DNA of 64,000 bases from Cellulosimicrobium funkei (GCF_004519295.1 NZ_SOZH01000004.1:434001-498000); one strand, 5' to 3'. Positions 49,873 through 58,864 are shown, counted from the stretch's first letter. The notes: generated by a model from the sequence alone, not told the origin. Made by a program: numbers and translations.

Positions 49873-52001
49873 CCGCCACGTCCGACCGTCCCGCGCTCGC
49901 ACCGCGCACGACGAGCGCCGGCGACGCGGGCCCGACGTCGCAGGGCGACGCCCGCGTCGACGTCGCCGCGCTCGAGAAGATCCTGCTCGGCCGCTGGGCC
50001 GACCTGCGCGCGACGGCGCGCGCGACCGCGGGCGAGGAGGCGTTCCAGCGCATCGAGGGCCTGAGCCTGCGTGAGCACCGCGAGCGCGTGCTGGAGCAGA
50101 TGCACCTGCTCGTGGGCAAGGGCCAGGTGTGGCGCGGGTACCCGGAGCGCCTCGGCGGCGCGGACGACGCGGGCGGCAACCTCGCCGGGTTCGAGGAGCT
50201 CGTCGCGGCCGACCCGTCGCTGCAGATCAAGGCGGGCGTGCAGTGGGGGCTGTTCGGCTCGGCCATCCTGCACCTGGGCACGCCCGAGCAGCAGGACCGC
50301 CTCCTGCCGGGCGCCATGGACCTCTCGGTGCCGGGTGCGTTCGCGATGACGGAGATCGGCCACGGGTCCGACGTCGCGAGCATCGCCACCACGGCGACGT
50401 ACGACCCGGAGACCGAGGAGTTCGTCATCCACACCCCGTTCCGCGGGGCGTGGAAGGACTACCTCGGCAACGCGGGCGTGCACGGCGTGGCCGCCGTCGT
50501 GTTCGCGCAGCTGATCACGAAGAACGTCAACCACGGCGTGCACGCGTTCTACGTGCCCATCCGCGACACCGCGGGCGAGCGCGACGAGCTCGGCCGGCTG
50601 CCCTTCCTGCCCGGCGTGGGCGGCGAGGACGACGGCCAGAAGGGCGGGCTCAACGGCATCGACAACGGGCGCCTGCACTTCGACCACGTGCGGGTCCCGC
50701 GCACCGACCTGCTCGCCCGCTACGGCTCGGTGGACGCCGACGGCACGTACTCCAGCCCCATCGACAGCCCCGGGCGCCGCTTCTTCACGATGCTCGGCTC
50801 GCTCGTCCAGGGTCGCGTGTCGCTCGACGGCGCCGCGGTGACCGCGGCGAAGCTCGGCCTCGCGATCGCGGTGCGGTACGCGAACGAGCGCCGCCAGTTC
50901 ACGGGCGCGACGCCGACGGAGGAGGTCGTGCTCCTCGACTACGGCACGCACAAGCGTCGCCTGATCGTCCCCATCGCGGAGACCTACGCGGCGCACTTCG
51001 CGCACGACCGCCTGCTCGACCTGTTCCACTCGGTGTTCTCCGGTGAGGAGGACACCCCGGAGCAGCGCGAGGACCTCGAGACGACGGCGGCCGCGCTCAA
51101 GGCCACGAGCACGCGGTTCGCGCTCGACGTGCTCCAGGAGACGCGCGAGGCGTGCGGCGGGGCCGGGTTCCTCACGACCAACCGCATCACGAGCCTGCGC
51201 GCCGACCTCGACGTGTACGCGACGTTCGAGGGCGACAACACCGTGCTGCTCCAGCTCGTCGCGAAGCGCCTGCTCGCCGACTACGGCAAGCAGTTCAAGG
51301 GCATCACCCCCGGCCAGATGGCGCGCGTCGTCGTCGAGCGTGCGGGCGACATGGCGCTGCACCGCACGCCGCTCAAGCGGGCCGCCCAGGCGCTCGCGGA
51401 CGTCGGCGACCCGCGCCGCGCGGCCGGCCACCTGCGCGACCCCGAGACGCAGCGCGCGCTGCTCACCGACCGGGTCGAGACGATGGTCGCGGACGTCGCG
51501 CAGGCGCTGCGCCCCGCGCAGAAGGCCGACCCGGAGACGGCGACGAACCTGTTCAACGCCCACCAGGTCGAGCTCGTCGAGGCGGCCCGCGCCCACGCGG
51601 AGCTGCTGCGCTGGGAGGCGTTCACGCAGGCGCTCGACACGATCGAGGACGCGGGCACGCGCGAGGTCCTCACCACGGTGCGCGACCTGTTCGGCCTGAG
51701 CCTCGTCGAGCGGCACCTCGCCTGGTACCTGCTCAACGGGCGCCTCTCGACGCAGCGCGCGCGCACGGTGACGAGCTACCTGGACCGCCTCATCGACCGG
51801 CTGCGTCCGCACGCGCAGGACCTCGTGGACGCCTGGGGCTACGGCCCCGAGCACCTGCGCGCGACGATCGCGACGGGCATCGAGAAGGAGCGCCAGGACG
51901 AGGCGCGCGACTACTACCGGCGCCTGCGCGCGAGCGGCGACGAGCCGCGGAGCGAGAAGTCGCTGCGCAAGGCCGCGAAGGGCGGCCCGCAGGCCCGCTG
52001 A
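49869..52001 (+). CDS. Acyl-CoA dehydrogenase/oxidase (FadE5-like)
   Basis: A 710-residue flavoprotein, longer than the usual 380-residue enzymes and closer to acyl-CoA oxidases or the mycobacterial FadE5 type. FAMTEIGHGSDVASIATTATYDP and GAWKDYLGNAG belong to the FAD/substrate domain, GRVSLDGAAVTAAKLGLAIAVRYANERRQF to the C-terminal helical domain, and TFEGDNTVLLQLVAKRLL holds the expected catalytic Glu. The last 150 residues form a helical extension. It catalyses the first oxidation of a fatty acyl-CoA; chain-length preference is unknown. Start overlaps the tetR stop. Confidence 0.9.
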   Translation: MTATSDRPALAPRTTSAGDAGPTSQGDARVDVAALEKILLGRWADLRATARATAGEEAFQRIEGLSLREHRERVLEQMHLLVGKGQVWRGYPERLGGADDAGGNLAGFEELVAADPSLQIKAGVQWGLFGSAILHLGTPEQQDRLLPGAMDLSVPGAFAMTEIGHGSDVASIATTATYDPETEEFVIHTPFRGAWKDYLGNAGVHGVAAVVFAQLITKNVNHGVHAFYVPIRDTAGERDELGRLPFLPGVGGEDDGQKGGLNGIDNGRLHFDHVRVPRTDLLARYGSVDADGTYSSPIDSPGRRFFTMLGSLVQGRVSLDGAAVTAAKLGLAIAVRYANERRQFTGATPTEEVVLLDYGTHKRRLIVPIAETYAAHFAHDRLLDLFHSVFSGEEDTPEQREDLETTAAALKATSTRFALDVLQETREACGGAGFLTTNRITSLRADLDVYATFEGDNTVLLQLVAKRLLADYGKQFKGITPGQMARVVVERAGDMALHRTPLKRAAQALADVGDPRRAAGHLRDPETQRALLTDRVETMVADVAQALRPAQKADPETATNLFNAHQVELVEAARAHAELLRWEAFTQALDTIEDAGTREVLTTVRDLFGLSLVERHLAWYLLNGRLSTQRARTVTSYLDRLIDRLRPHAQDLVDAWGYGPEHLRATIATGIEKERQDEARDYYRRLRASGDEPRSEKSLRKAAKGGPQAR

Positions 52002-52156
52002 CCACCCCGGCGCCGTCCTCGGCGCCACCCCGGAACGTCCTCGGCGTCGCAGGCGGAGCGGTACCGCTGCCGAGGGTCAGGCCCGGGCGGCACGACGTCC
52101 ACCAGCCGTCGTGCCGCCCGGGCCGTTGCCGTCTCGGTCTCGTTCTCCGTCTCGGT

Positions 52157-52238
52157 CGCCGAGCACGAGGTTCCTCTCGTTCCGAGGCACATGCCGACAG
52201 GAACCTCGTGCTCGACGGGGAGGGACGTCGTGCTCGGC
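52157..52238. repeat. 66-base GAGCACG palindrome (copy C)
   Basis: GCCGAGCACGAGGTTCCT (52157-52175) pairs with AGGAACCTCGTGCTCGACG (52199-52217), one mismatch in 19 bp, 23-base loop. GGGGAGG follows as in copy A, then a further GTCGTGCTCGGCGG right arm at 52225-52238. Lies between the converging acyl-CoA dehydrogenase gene and the DUF2599 lipoprotein gene. The remaining bases of this 280-base interval show no gene. Confidence 0.85.
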
Positions 52239-52281
52239 GGCCGAGCCGGTGCGCGGGCCGCAGTCGGGACGACGGCGGCGG

Positions 52282-53355
52282 TCAGGCGGGGTTGCAGCGC
52301 GCGGACATCGTGGCGAGGAGCCCGACGTCGGGCCGCCAGGGCTCGAGGTTCCACGTCGCCTTGTCCAGGGCGCCGACGGCGTGGCACACGAGCTGGTCGT
52401 GCATCGTCGGGGTGTCGGCCTCCGGCTCGGCGGCGACGACCTGCGCCCACACGAGCTCCTGGCCCGCCTGCCCCGCGGCGCGGGCCCACGCGGTCGGGTC
52501 GACGGCGAGCGAAAGGCCGCCCTCGCGCTCGCCCCAGTCGGTGCTCCGCACCGCGCGCGTGCCGAGCGGGACGACGACCTCCCACGCCCCGGCGTCGTCG
52601 GTCGTCGCGGTCCCGTCCGGGTCCCCGTCGGGAGCGCCCGCCGCGTCGCCCCCGCCCGGCGCCGTCCCCGCCGTCCCCACGAGCGTCACCTCCGCGCGGT
52701 GGGCGTCGACGAGCGCGACCCGGACGCGCGGGGTCCCGGGTGCGGGGGTGCCCGCCGCGGGGCCGGCGTCCGTGCCGTCGGCCGTCCCGCCCTCTGCCCC
52801 GCTCGCCCCGTTCGCACCGTCGGCGCCGTCCGCGCCGGGCGTGCCCGGCGCGCCGTGCCGGCCCACGACGCGCGGGGCGCCGAGCCCGCCGACGGGTGTG
52901 CCGCCGTCGTCCAGGACGGTGAGCGTGCCGTCCGGGTGGCGCACGAGCGAGCCGCCCTCCACCGAGACCACGGCTGGGGCACCCGCAAGGGCGAGCGTGA
53001 CGTCGGACGCGCCCTCGGCGTCGGCCGTGACCCGGGGGGGTGCCGCCCCGCCCGACGCCGGCGGGGGCACGGCGATCTCGACCGTCGCCGTCCCGACGGG
53101 GAACCGCAGGGACGCGAGCTCGGCGTCGCCGCTCCGGTCGCCGTCCGGGTCGTCCGCGGCGCGGCCGTCCTCCGTGGTGGCGCCAGGGCCGGGGGACGGG
53201 ACCCGCGCCGGTGCGGACGTCACCACGTCCGGGTCCGGCGGCGGGGTGCCGGGCGTGCACGCGGCGAGCGCGACCGGGACCAGGACGCCGACGGCGAGCG
53301 CGCCCAGCACCGTCGTCCCGGGCCGCCCGTCGGCGACCCGGCGCGGGCGGGTCAC
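52282..53355 (-). CDS. DUF2599-type lipoprotein with a collagen-like segment
   Basis: A 357-residue exported protein. N-terminal signal with lipobox VALAAC (Cys33) predicts a lipid anchor. The C-terminal 110 residues, WGEREGGLSLAVDPTAWARAAG...TPTMHDQLVCHAVGALDKATWNLEPWRPDV, match the DUF2599 family of secreted actinobacterial proteins with unknown role. Between them, near 168-190, is a Gly-X-Y run (GAPGTPGADGADGANGASGAEGG) like bacterial collagen, then a Gly/Asp/Ala-rich linker. GTG start overlaps the NUDIX stop (GTGA). Confidence 0.8.
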   Translation of the reverse strand: MTRPRRVADGRPGTTVLGALAVGVLVPVALAACTPGTPPPDPDVVTSAPARVPSPGPGATTEDGRAADDPDGDRSGDAELASLRFPVGTATVEIAVPPPASGGAAPPRVTADAEGASDVTLALAGAPAVVSVEGGSLVRHPDGTLTVLDDGGTPVGGLGAPRVVGRHGAPGTPGADGADGANGASGAEGGTADGTDAGPAAGTPAPGTPRVRVALVDAHRAEVTLVGTAGTAPGGGDAAGAPDGDPDGTATTDDAGAWEVVVPLGTRAVRSTDWGEREGGLSLAVDPTAWARAAGQAGQELVWAQVVAAEPEADTPTMHDQLVCHAVGALDKATWNLEPWRPDVGLLATMSARCNPA

Positions 53356-53792
53356 GACGGCACGGGGAGCAGGCCGGCCCAGCGGCGGGCCACGTCGACC
53401 AGGCCGACGCGGTCCAGCGCGTCGACCTCGTCGGGCGTGAACCAGCCGACGTCGTCGGTCGACTCGTCCTCCTCGACGCGCAGCTCTCCGCCTACCACGT
53501 GGGCCCGGTAGACGATGCGGATCGCGTGCAGCGACCGGTCGCGGTCCTCGGGCCGGATCCGGTCGGCGGCGTCGATCACGAGGCTGTCGACGCCGAGCAG
53601 GCCGTCGAGCTCGACGTCGTAGCCGGTCTCCTCGCGCACCTCGCGGACGGCCGCGGCGGCGGGGTCCTCGCCCGGGTCGATGCCGCCGCCGGGCAGCGTC
53701 CAGCCGCCGCGGTCCCCCTCGCTCCAGTGGGGGAGGAGCATCCGGCCGTCCTCGCGGACGACCACGGCGTAGGCGGCGACGCGGATCTGCAT
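53352..53792 (-). CDS. NUDIX hydrolase
   Basis: A 146-residue NUDIX pyrophosphohydrolase with the complete box GGGIDPGEDPAAAAVREVREETGYDV (metal ligands in REVREETG). It hydrolyses a nucleoside diphosphate linked to another group; the exact substrate is unknown. It lacks signals or extra domains. ATG at 53792. It is coupled to the downstream lipoprotein gene by a four-base overlap and is divergent from the small secreted protein gene. Confidence 0.9.
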   Translation of the reverse strand: MQIRVAAYAVVVREDGRMLLPHWSEGDRGGWTLPGGGIDPGEDPAAAAVREVREETGYDVELDGLLGVDSLVIDAADRIRPEDRDRSLHAIRIVYRAHVVGGELRVEEDESTDDVGWFTPDEVDALDRVGLVDVARRWAGLLPVPS

Positions 53793-54023
53793 GGACCCAT
53801 CATGCGCGACGGGTTCCCTCCGTCCGGCGCGGTGCGTCGGTCCCTCGGCTCCCCGGGGGCCAGCTCGGGGCGCTGGTCGGTGACGGAGCCCGCCGCTCGC
53901 CCCGGGAGGCGACGTCGTCGACGGACGTCCGTGTCAGCATGTGGAAGGTCCCCCCGAGCACGCGGGCGGGAGAGGACGATCCTCCCGTTCGTCCCAGGGG
54001 GGCGTCAGGAAGGGGACATCGCG

Positions 54024-54335
54024 ATGAGGCGAAAGATCATGGCTACCGTGACCGCGGCGGCACTGGCCCTCGGAGGGGCCGTGCTCGTCCAGGGGTCGGC
54101 GGAGGCCGCGCTGTGGGCGAACTGCTCGGGGCAGATCCTGAGGAACGGCGCCGGTCAGAGCGCACCGCGGATCTCGTGCACGACCGTCGGTCCTCGGACC
54201 GAGGCGCGCGGGAAGCTGGACTGCACGGCTGCGCCCGACACGGCCACCGCCTGGGTTCGCGCGTACCAGAGCTCGACCGGGGGCTTCTGCCTGTTCGGCG
54301 CCCGCGGCTACTCCTACGAGGTCCGCGGGTACTAG
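54024..54335 (+). CDS. Small secreted four-cysteine protein
   Basis: A 103-residue precursor with a standard signal peptide (MRRKIMATVTAAALALGGAVL, cleavage near residue 28 after AEA) and a mature part of about 75 residues with four Cys (34, 52, 67, 89) that can form two disulfides; it ends in an aromatic run YSYEVRGY. GGAAGGGG precedes the ATG. I recognise no family; it does not fit lactococcin 972. It leads a three-gene operon with an ABC ATPase and an FtsX-type permease, as in some exported peptide/bacteriocin or envelope-sensing loci. The role is unknown. Confidence 0.7.
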   Translation: MRRKIMATVTAAALALGGAVLVQGSAEAALWANCSGQILRNGAGQSAPRISCTTVGPRTEARGKLDCTAAPDTATAWVRAYQSSTGGFCLFGARGYSYEVRGY

Positions 54336-54362
54336 CGACCACGGCGTCGTAGGGAGCAGAGC

Positions 54363-55016
54363 ATGACCACGGTCGAGTTCCGGGATGCGACGCTCGTGGT
54401 GGGGAGGGGGCGCGTGGCGCGCCCCCTCTTCCGCGGGTTCTCACGGGTGTTCCGCGCAGGGTGCGTGACGGCCGTCGTCGGCCCGTCGGGGAGCGGCAAG
54501 ACCAGTCTCCTGCGGGCCGTCCTCGGAGAGGTGCCGCTGTCGGCCGGGTCGGTGCACGTGGCGGGGCGAGACGTCGGTCGGCTCCGGGACAAGTCTGCGC
54601 TTCGACGGACCTCGGTCACGACGATCGCGCAGGACCTCAACCTCGTCGACACCCTCACGGCCGAGGAGAACGTCCTGTTCGGGCTCAGGGTGGCAGGGGT
54701 CCGCGGTGCCGAGGCCCAGGTCGAGGGCTGGTTCGAGCGGCTCGGCATCGCCGACGTCCGTACCATGCTGCCGACGACGCTCTCGGGCGGCGAGCGGCAG
54801 CGGGTCGCGATCGCGCGTTCCCTGGCGTCACCACATCCCGTCGTGCTCGCCGACGAGCCGACGGGAGCGCTCGACGAGGAGAACACCCGCATCGTCGTCG
54901 AACAGCTCAAGTACTTCTCGTCCGAGGGAAAGTGCTGCATCGTCGTCACGCACGACCCCGTCGTGGCCGCGGGTGCCGACGAGGTCGTGGCGTTCCACGA
55001 GGGCTTCGTGGGATGA
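54363..55016 (+). CDS. ABC transporter ATPase (LolD/MacB type)
   Basis: A 217-residue ABC ATPase. Walker A GPSGSGKT at 40-47, Q-loop AQDLN near 90, signature LSGGE 140-144, Walker B VLADEPTG 161-168 and the His in VVTHDP. The sequence is closest to ATPases that work with FtsX/MacB-type permeases, which move lipids or peptides or transmit mechanical force. Its stop overlaps the permease start (ATGA). It uses codons that neighbours avoid (TCT, CTT, CGA, TCA, AGG), suggesting transfer. Confidence 0.9.
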   Translation: MTTVEFRDATLVVGRGRVARPLFRGFSRVFRAGCVTAVVGPSGSGKTSLLRAVLGEVPLSAGSVHVAGRDVGRLRDKSALRRTSVTTIAQDLNLVDTLTAEENVLFGLRVAGVRGAEAQVEGWFERLGIADVRTMLPTTLSGGERQRVAIARSLASPHPVVLADEPTGALDEENTRIVVEQLKYFSSEGKCCIVVTHDPVVAAGADEVVAFHEGFVG

Positions 55017-57331
55017 GAGCCGTCACCCCCGCGGGCCTGGGCGTGCGCAACCTGCGGGGGCTGTGGCGGCACTCCGCGTTGCTGGCGGTCGTCGTCGCGG
55101 TCGTCGTCGCGGGGACGTTCGCGGTGTTCTCGGTGCGCGGCAGCGCCCAGTACTCCGGTGAGGAGCTCGCGCGCATCGCCATGGGCGAGGCGGACCTCCA
55201 GGCACGCTTCGCGGGGGGCGACGTCGCGTCCGTGCCCGAGGTCGAGCCCGGGCCCGGGACCGGAATCGCTCGCGTGCTCACCGACACCGACCTGCGCACG
55301 ACGCTCGTCGCGGGCACCGCGTCGCAGATGCTCGACGGGCGGGTCGTCGCCTACGAGGACCCGATGACGACGGGGATCGTCACCTTCGCCCGCGACGTCT
55401 CCGGCTCTCCCGAGCTCGCGCTGTCCCCGGCAGCGGCCGACCGCCTCGGGGTCGTCCTCGGAGACACGGTCGGCGTCCGGACTGCCGGGTCGACCGTGAC
55501 GCTGACCTTCACCGACGAGGTGCGGTACGCCGGCGCCACCGACGCCGCGTTCTTCCTGATCTCCCCGGCCGGGGCCGACGCAGCGCAGCTCGAGCAGATC
55601 GTGGACGGCGCGTCGAGCTCCTTGACTCCCCGATGGCTGGTCGAGAGCACGGACCCGCTCGTGACAGGCCAGCGTCTGCGCGACCTGGGGCTCACGGTGG
55701 CGACACGAGGCGGCTTCACGGCTCAGCCACCGACGGACCTGGTCGACGTCGATCTCGTGCTGGGCGGTGTCGGGCTGGTAGCCGCCGGCGTCCTCGGCGC
55801 CACGACGGCCTCGCTGGCGCAGGCGCGCGGGCGCCAGGACGCGATCCTGCGCGCGCTGGGTGCGACGAGGCGCGAGCGGCGGACGGTGTGGTCGGTCCAC
55901 GCGGGCGCGGCAGCGGGAGGTGGTGCGGCGGTCGGCCTCGTGCTCGGGGCAGTCGTGACGCACGTGGGCGTCGCGCTGCTCTCGGGCGTCGTCCACCAGG
56001 ACTGGGGCGGCATCGACTACGCGTGGCTCCCGGGGATCCTCGCCGCTGCGCTCGCGAGCGCTGCCGTGCTCGTGGTCGTCGTCGGCGGTGTCCGTGAGCC
56101 TGCCGCGGCAGGGGAGCCGGCTCGTGGGAGGGGACCCGCGTGGACGCGCCGCGGTGGCTACACGGTGCGCGTGGCCGCACGCCTCGCGACCCGATCCCGG
56201 GGACTTCGGAGGGTCGGGGTGGTCGTCGTCGGCTCGGCGGTCGCCGTGAGCTGCGCGGGTCTGGCGACGGTGGAGGCCGCCCGGGAGAGGGCGGTCACGG
56301 CCTACGTCGCGGCGGTGCCCGTCGGCGATGCGGAGCTCCGGACGGGCCGAGCGCTGACCGACGCCGAGCGGTCGGCGATCGAGGTGAGCGGCAACCTCCG
56401 GGTGATCGACGACGCACGGGCGTCGTTCACGGTCGACTCGGCGGGCACGGACGTCCCGGTCGTCCTCGAGAGCGACTTCACCCGGTGCGCGCGCGCCGGG
56501 GCCGTCGACGACTGCCTCGACCGAGCAACCCTGCAGGACGACCGGTCGGTGCTCCTGGTGGACGGCGCCGACGAGGCTGCGGCGCTCCTCGGTCGAGACG
56601 TCACGGCCGAGGAGAGGAGCGCGCTCGACGAGGGGGACGGGCTCCTCCTGGTCGAGCCGGACGACGACGTGGTGCTCGTGCCGCCACCCGGCTACAGCGA
56701 GTCCGAGACGGACTTCCGCCGGGCGCTCGATCCGGTCGCCGTCGACGGGTACGCGACGTTCGGCAGGCTTCCGGCTCTGATCGTCTCCGCGGAGCGCGGG
56801 GTGGAGCTGGGGCTCTTCGAGGAGAGGAGCGGGCTGGGGTTCTCCTTCCTCGTCCCTCAGACCGGGGCGATCGACGAGAGCGTCGTCCGGACCGCGCTGC
56901 CGGCAGACGTCTCCGGCACCGCCGAGCTCGTCGTCGAGGCCGGGCCGCCTCTCGTCGGGATCCTCGACACGATCGCCCGCACCACGCTCCTCGTCGGCAG
57001 CGGGCTCGTCGTCCTCGTCGTCCTCCTCCTGGTCGCGGCCTGGGCAGAGGACAGCGCGCCTCAGCTGCGCGCCCTGGCCGCCGTGGGAGCACGTCCGCGG
57101 ATGCTGCGCGGGGTCCTCGTGCTGCGCAGCCTGGTGTCGGTCCTCCCCGCGGTGCTGCTGGGCCTCGGGACCGCCGCGGTCCTCGCGGGCGCGTTCGCGC
57201 TGGTCGCCGGAGCCCGTCCCTCCGGGGCGGGAGACGCGTGGTGGCTACCGGTGCTCGTCGCGGTGCTGGGGTCGGGCGCCGCCGCGTGGCTCCTGGCTCC
57301 CGTGCCGCGGCAGTCTCTCGCGCGGCGCTGA
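55013..57331 (+). CDS. FtsX/MacB-like ABC permease
   Basis: A 772-residue membrane protein with two FtsX-like halves. An N-terminal helix (about 22-43) leads to an extracytoplasmic domain of 190 residues; three helices follow near 245-360, with ASLAQARGRQDAILRALGATRRERRTVW as the FtsX cytoplasmic loop; then a second anchor helix near 390-410, a larger outside domain, and three C-terminal helices with QLRALAAVGARPRMLRGVLVLRSLVSVLP. This fits a 4+4-helix permease. It probably acts with the preceding ATPase and the small secreted protein. Codon use is atypical as in the ATPase. Confidence 0.85.
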   Translation: MRAVTPAGLGVRNLRGLWRHSALLAVVVAVVVAGTFAVFSVRGSAQYSGEELARIAMGEADLQARFAGGDVASVPEVEPGPGTGIARVLTDTDLRTTLVAGTASQMLDGRVVAYEDPMTTGIVTFARDVSGSPELALSPAAADRLGVVLGDTVGVRTAGSTVTLTFTDEVRYAGATDAAFFLISPAGADAAQLEQIVDGASSSLTPRWLVESTDPLVTGQRLRDLGLTVATRGGFTAQPPTDLVDVDLVLGGVGLVAAGVLGATTASLAQARGRQDAILRALGATRRERRTVWSVHAGAAAGGGAAVGLVLGAVVTHVGVALLSGVVHQDWGGIDYAWLPGILAAALASAAVLVVVVGGVREPAAAGEPARGRGPAWTRRGGYTVRVAARLATRSRGLRRVGVVVVGSAVAVSCAGLATVEAARERAVTAYVAAVPVGDAELRTGRALTDAERSAIEVSGNLRVIDDARASFTVDSAGTDVPVVLESDFTRCARAGAVDDCLDRATLQDDRSVLLVDGADEAAALLGRDVTAEERSALDEGDGLLLVEPDDDVVLVPPPGYSESETDFRRALDPVAVDGYATFGRLPALIVSAERGVELGLFEERSGLGFSFLVPQTGAIDESVVRTALPADVSGTAELVVEAGPPLVGILDTIARTTLLVGSGLVVLVVLLLVAAWAEDSAPQLRALAAVGARPRMLRGVLVLRSLVSVLPAVLLGLGTAAVLAGAFALVAGARPSGAGDAWWLPVLVAVLGSGAAAWLLAPVPRQSLARR

Positions 57332-57400
57332 GGCGGGTGGCGCGGCCGATCGTCGGTCCCGCGGTGCCCACGCGCCTCCCGCCGAACGGCGGGTCGTCGG

Positions 57401-58864
57401 TCACTCGTCGTCGATGCCGTCCTCCAGGCGGGACACGTCGGAGAACGCGATCCGGCGGTGGCGCACCGAGCGGTTGTAGAGCCACGTGACGAACGAGAGC
57501 ACGACCCCGAGGGCCACGAGCGCGCCCGCGATGACGTACTGCTCCTGCTGCTCGGCGCTGCGGGCCCACGGCCCGGCGAGGTACGCGCACGTGAGGGCGC
57601 CGAGCACCGCGAGCCAGGTGCGGGTGCGGAAGTGCTCGTGGTCGACGCGGTCGCGGCGCAGCACGAGGAGCGCGATGTTGACGATCGTGAAGACGACGAG
57701 CAGGAGCAGCGACGTCGTCCCGCCCAGCAGGGCGACCGCGTTGGTGCCCTCCGCGGTCCCGGACTGCCGCACGACGTACACGATGAGCGCGAACGCGATG
57801 GCCGTCGTCACGAGGATCGCGACCCACGGCGTGCGGCGGAACGGGTGCACCTGGCCGAACGCACGCGGCAGCACGCCCTGGTTCGCCATCCCGTAGAGCA
57901 GGCGGGACGCCATGAGCATGTTGATGAGCGCCGAGTTCGCGACGGCGAACATCCCGATGAACGGGAAGATCGTGTCGAAGGGCAGGTTCGGCGCGCCCGC
58001 CGCGACGACCTGCGTGAGCGCCGACCCCTTGGCGTCGTCCGTGAGGTCGCCCACGGGGACGAGCGCGACGGCGGTGATCGCGACGAGCACGTAGATCGCG
58101 CCCGTGATCGAGAGCCCCGTGAGCATCATGCGCGGGAAGTCCCGCACGGGGTTCTTGCACTCCTCCGCCATGTTCACGGAGTCCTCGAACCCGACCATGG
58201 CGAAGAACGCGAGCGTCGTCGCGGCGGTGACGGCGAGGAACACGCTCTTGTCGTCGGCGCTCTCGAACACGACGACGCGCGAGAAGTCGGCGCGACCCTG
58301 CGTCGTCGCCCACAGCCCCACGAAGACGACGAGCAGGAGGCCGGACAGCTCGACGAGCGACAGCACGACGTTCGCCTTGACGCTCTCACCGACCCCGCGC
58401 AGGTTGACGAGCGCGACGAGGGCCATGAAGGCGAGGGCGATGAGCAGGCGGCCGTCGCCGCCCGTCGGCAGCCCGAGCCCGAACCCGTCGGAGACGAACC
58501 CCGCGAACGCGTTGGACGCCGTGGAGGCCGAGGTGATCCCGGAGCTCATGACCATGAACGCGACGACGAACGTCAGCAGGTGGATGCCGAACGCCTTGTG
58601 CGTGTAGAGCGCGGCGCCGGCGGCGCTCGGGTACTTCGTGACGAGCTCGAGGTAGGAGAACGCGGTGATCGTCGCGACGACGAACGCGAGCAGGAACGGC
58701 AGCCACGCCGCCCCGCCGACCTCGCCCGCGACCTGGCCGGTGAGCGCGTACACGCCCGTGCCCAGGATGTCCCCGACGATGAACAGCAGGAGCAGCTTGG
58801 GCCCCATGACGCGCTTGAGCTCCGGTTGCTGCCGTTCCTGCGTGCGGCCCGCGGTCTCGCTCAT
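57401..58864 (-). CDS. APC-family amino acid permease
   Basis: A 487-residue transporter of the amino acid-polyamine-organocation family with about 12 membrane helices. The N-terminal signature GPKLLLLFIVGDILGTGVYALTGQVAGEVGGAAWLPFLLAFVVA is typical of helix 1 with its unwound GxG. FFAMVGFEDSVNMAEECKNPVRDFPR is the helix 6-7 substrate/cation region. It probably imports amino acids; the specificity is unknown. ATG at 58864 has AAGGAG six bases upstream. Confidence 0.9.
   Translation of the reverse strand: MSETAGRTQERQQPELKRVMGPKLLLLFIVGDILGTGVYALTGQVAGEVGGAAWLPFLLAFVVATITAFSYLELVTKYPSAAGAALYTHKAFGIHLLTFVVAFMVMSSGITSASTASNAFAGFVSDGFGLGLPTGGDGRLLIALAFMALVALVNLRGVGESVKANVVLSLVELSGLLLVVFVGLWATTQGRADFSRVVVFESADDKSVFLAVTAATTLAFFAMVGFEDSVNMAEECKNPVRDFPRMMLTGLSITGAIYVLVAITAVALVPVGDLTDDAKGSALTQVVAAGAPNLPFDTIFPFIGMFAVANSALINMLMASRLLYGMANQGVLPRAFGQVHPFRRTPWVAILVTTAIAFALIVYVVRQSGTAEGTNAVALLGGTTSLLLLVVFTIVNIALLVLRRDRVDHEHFRTRTWLAVLGALTCAYLAGPWARSAEQQEQYVIAGALVALGVVLSFVTWLYNRSVRHRRIAFSDVSRLEDGIDDE

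Noticed and set aside
53939-54023. Short frame beginning MWKVPPSTRAG upstream of the secreted protein
   Set aside because: It runs out of frame through the secreted-protein gene and lacks a promoter or ribosome-binding site.
54024-54335. Small secreted protein as a lactococcin 972-type bacteriocin
   Set aside because: The order with ABC genes is similar, but the mature sequence lacks the Trp/Gly and YYH pattern of that family and has four Cys.
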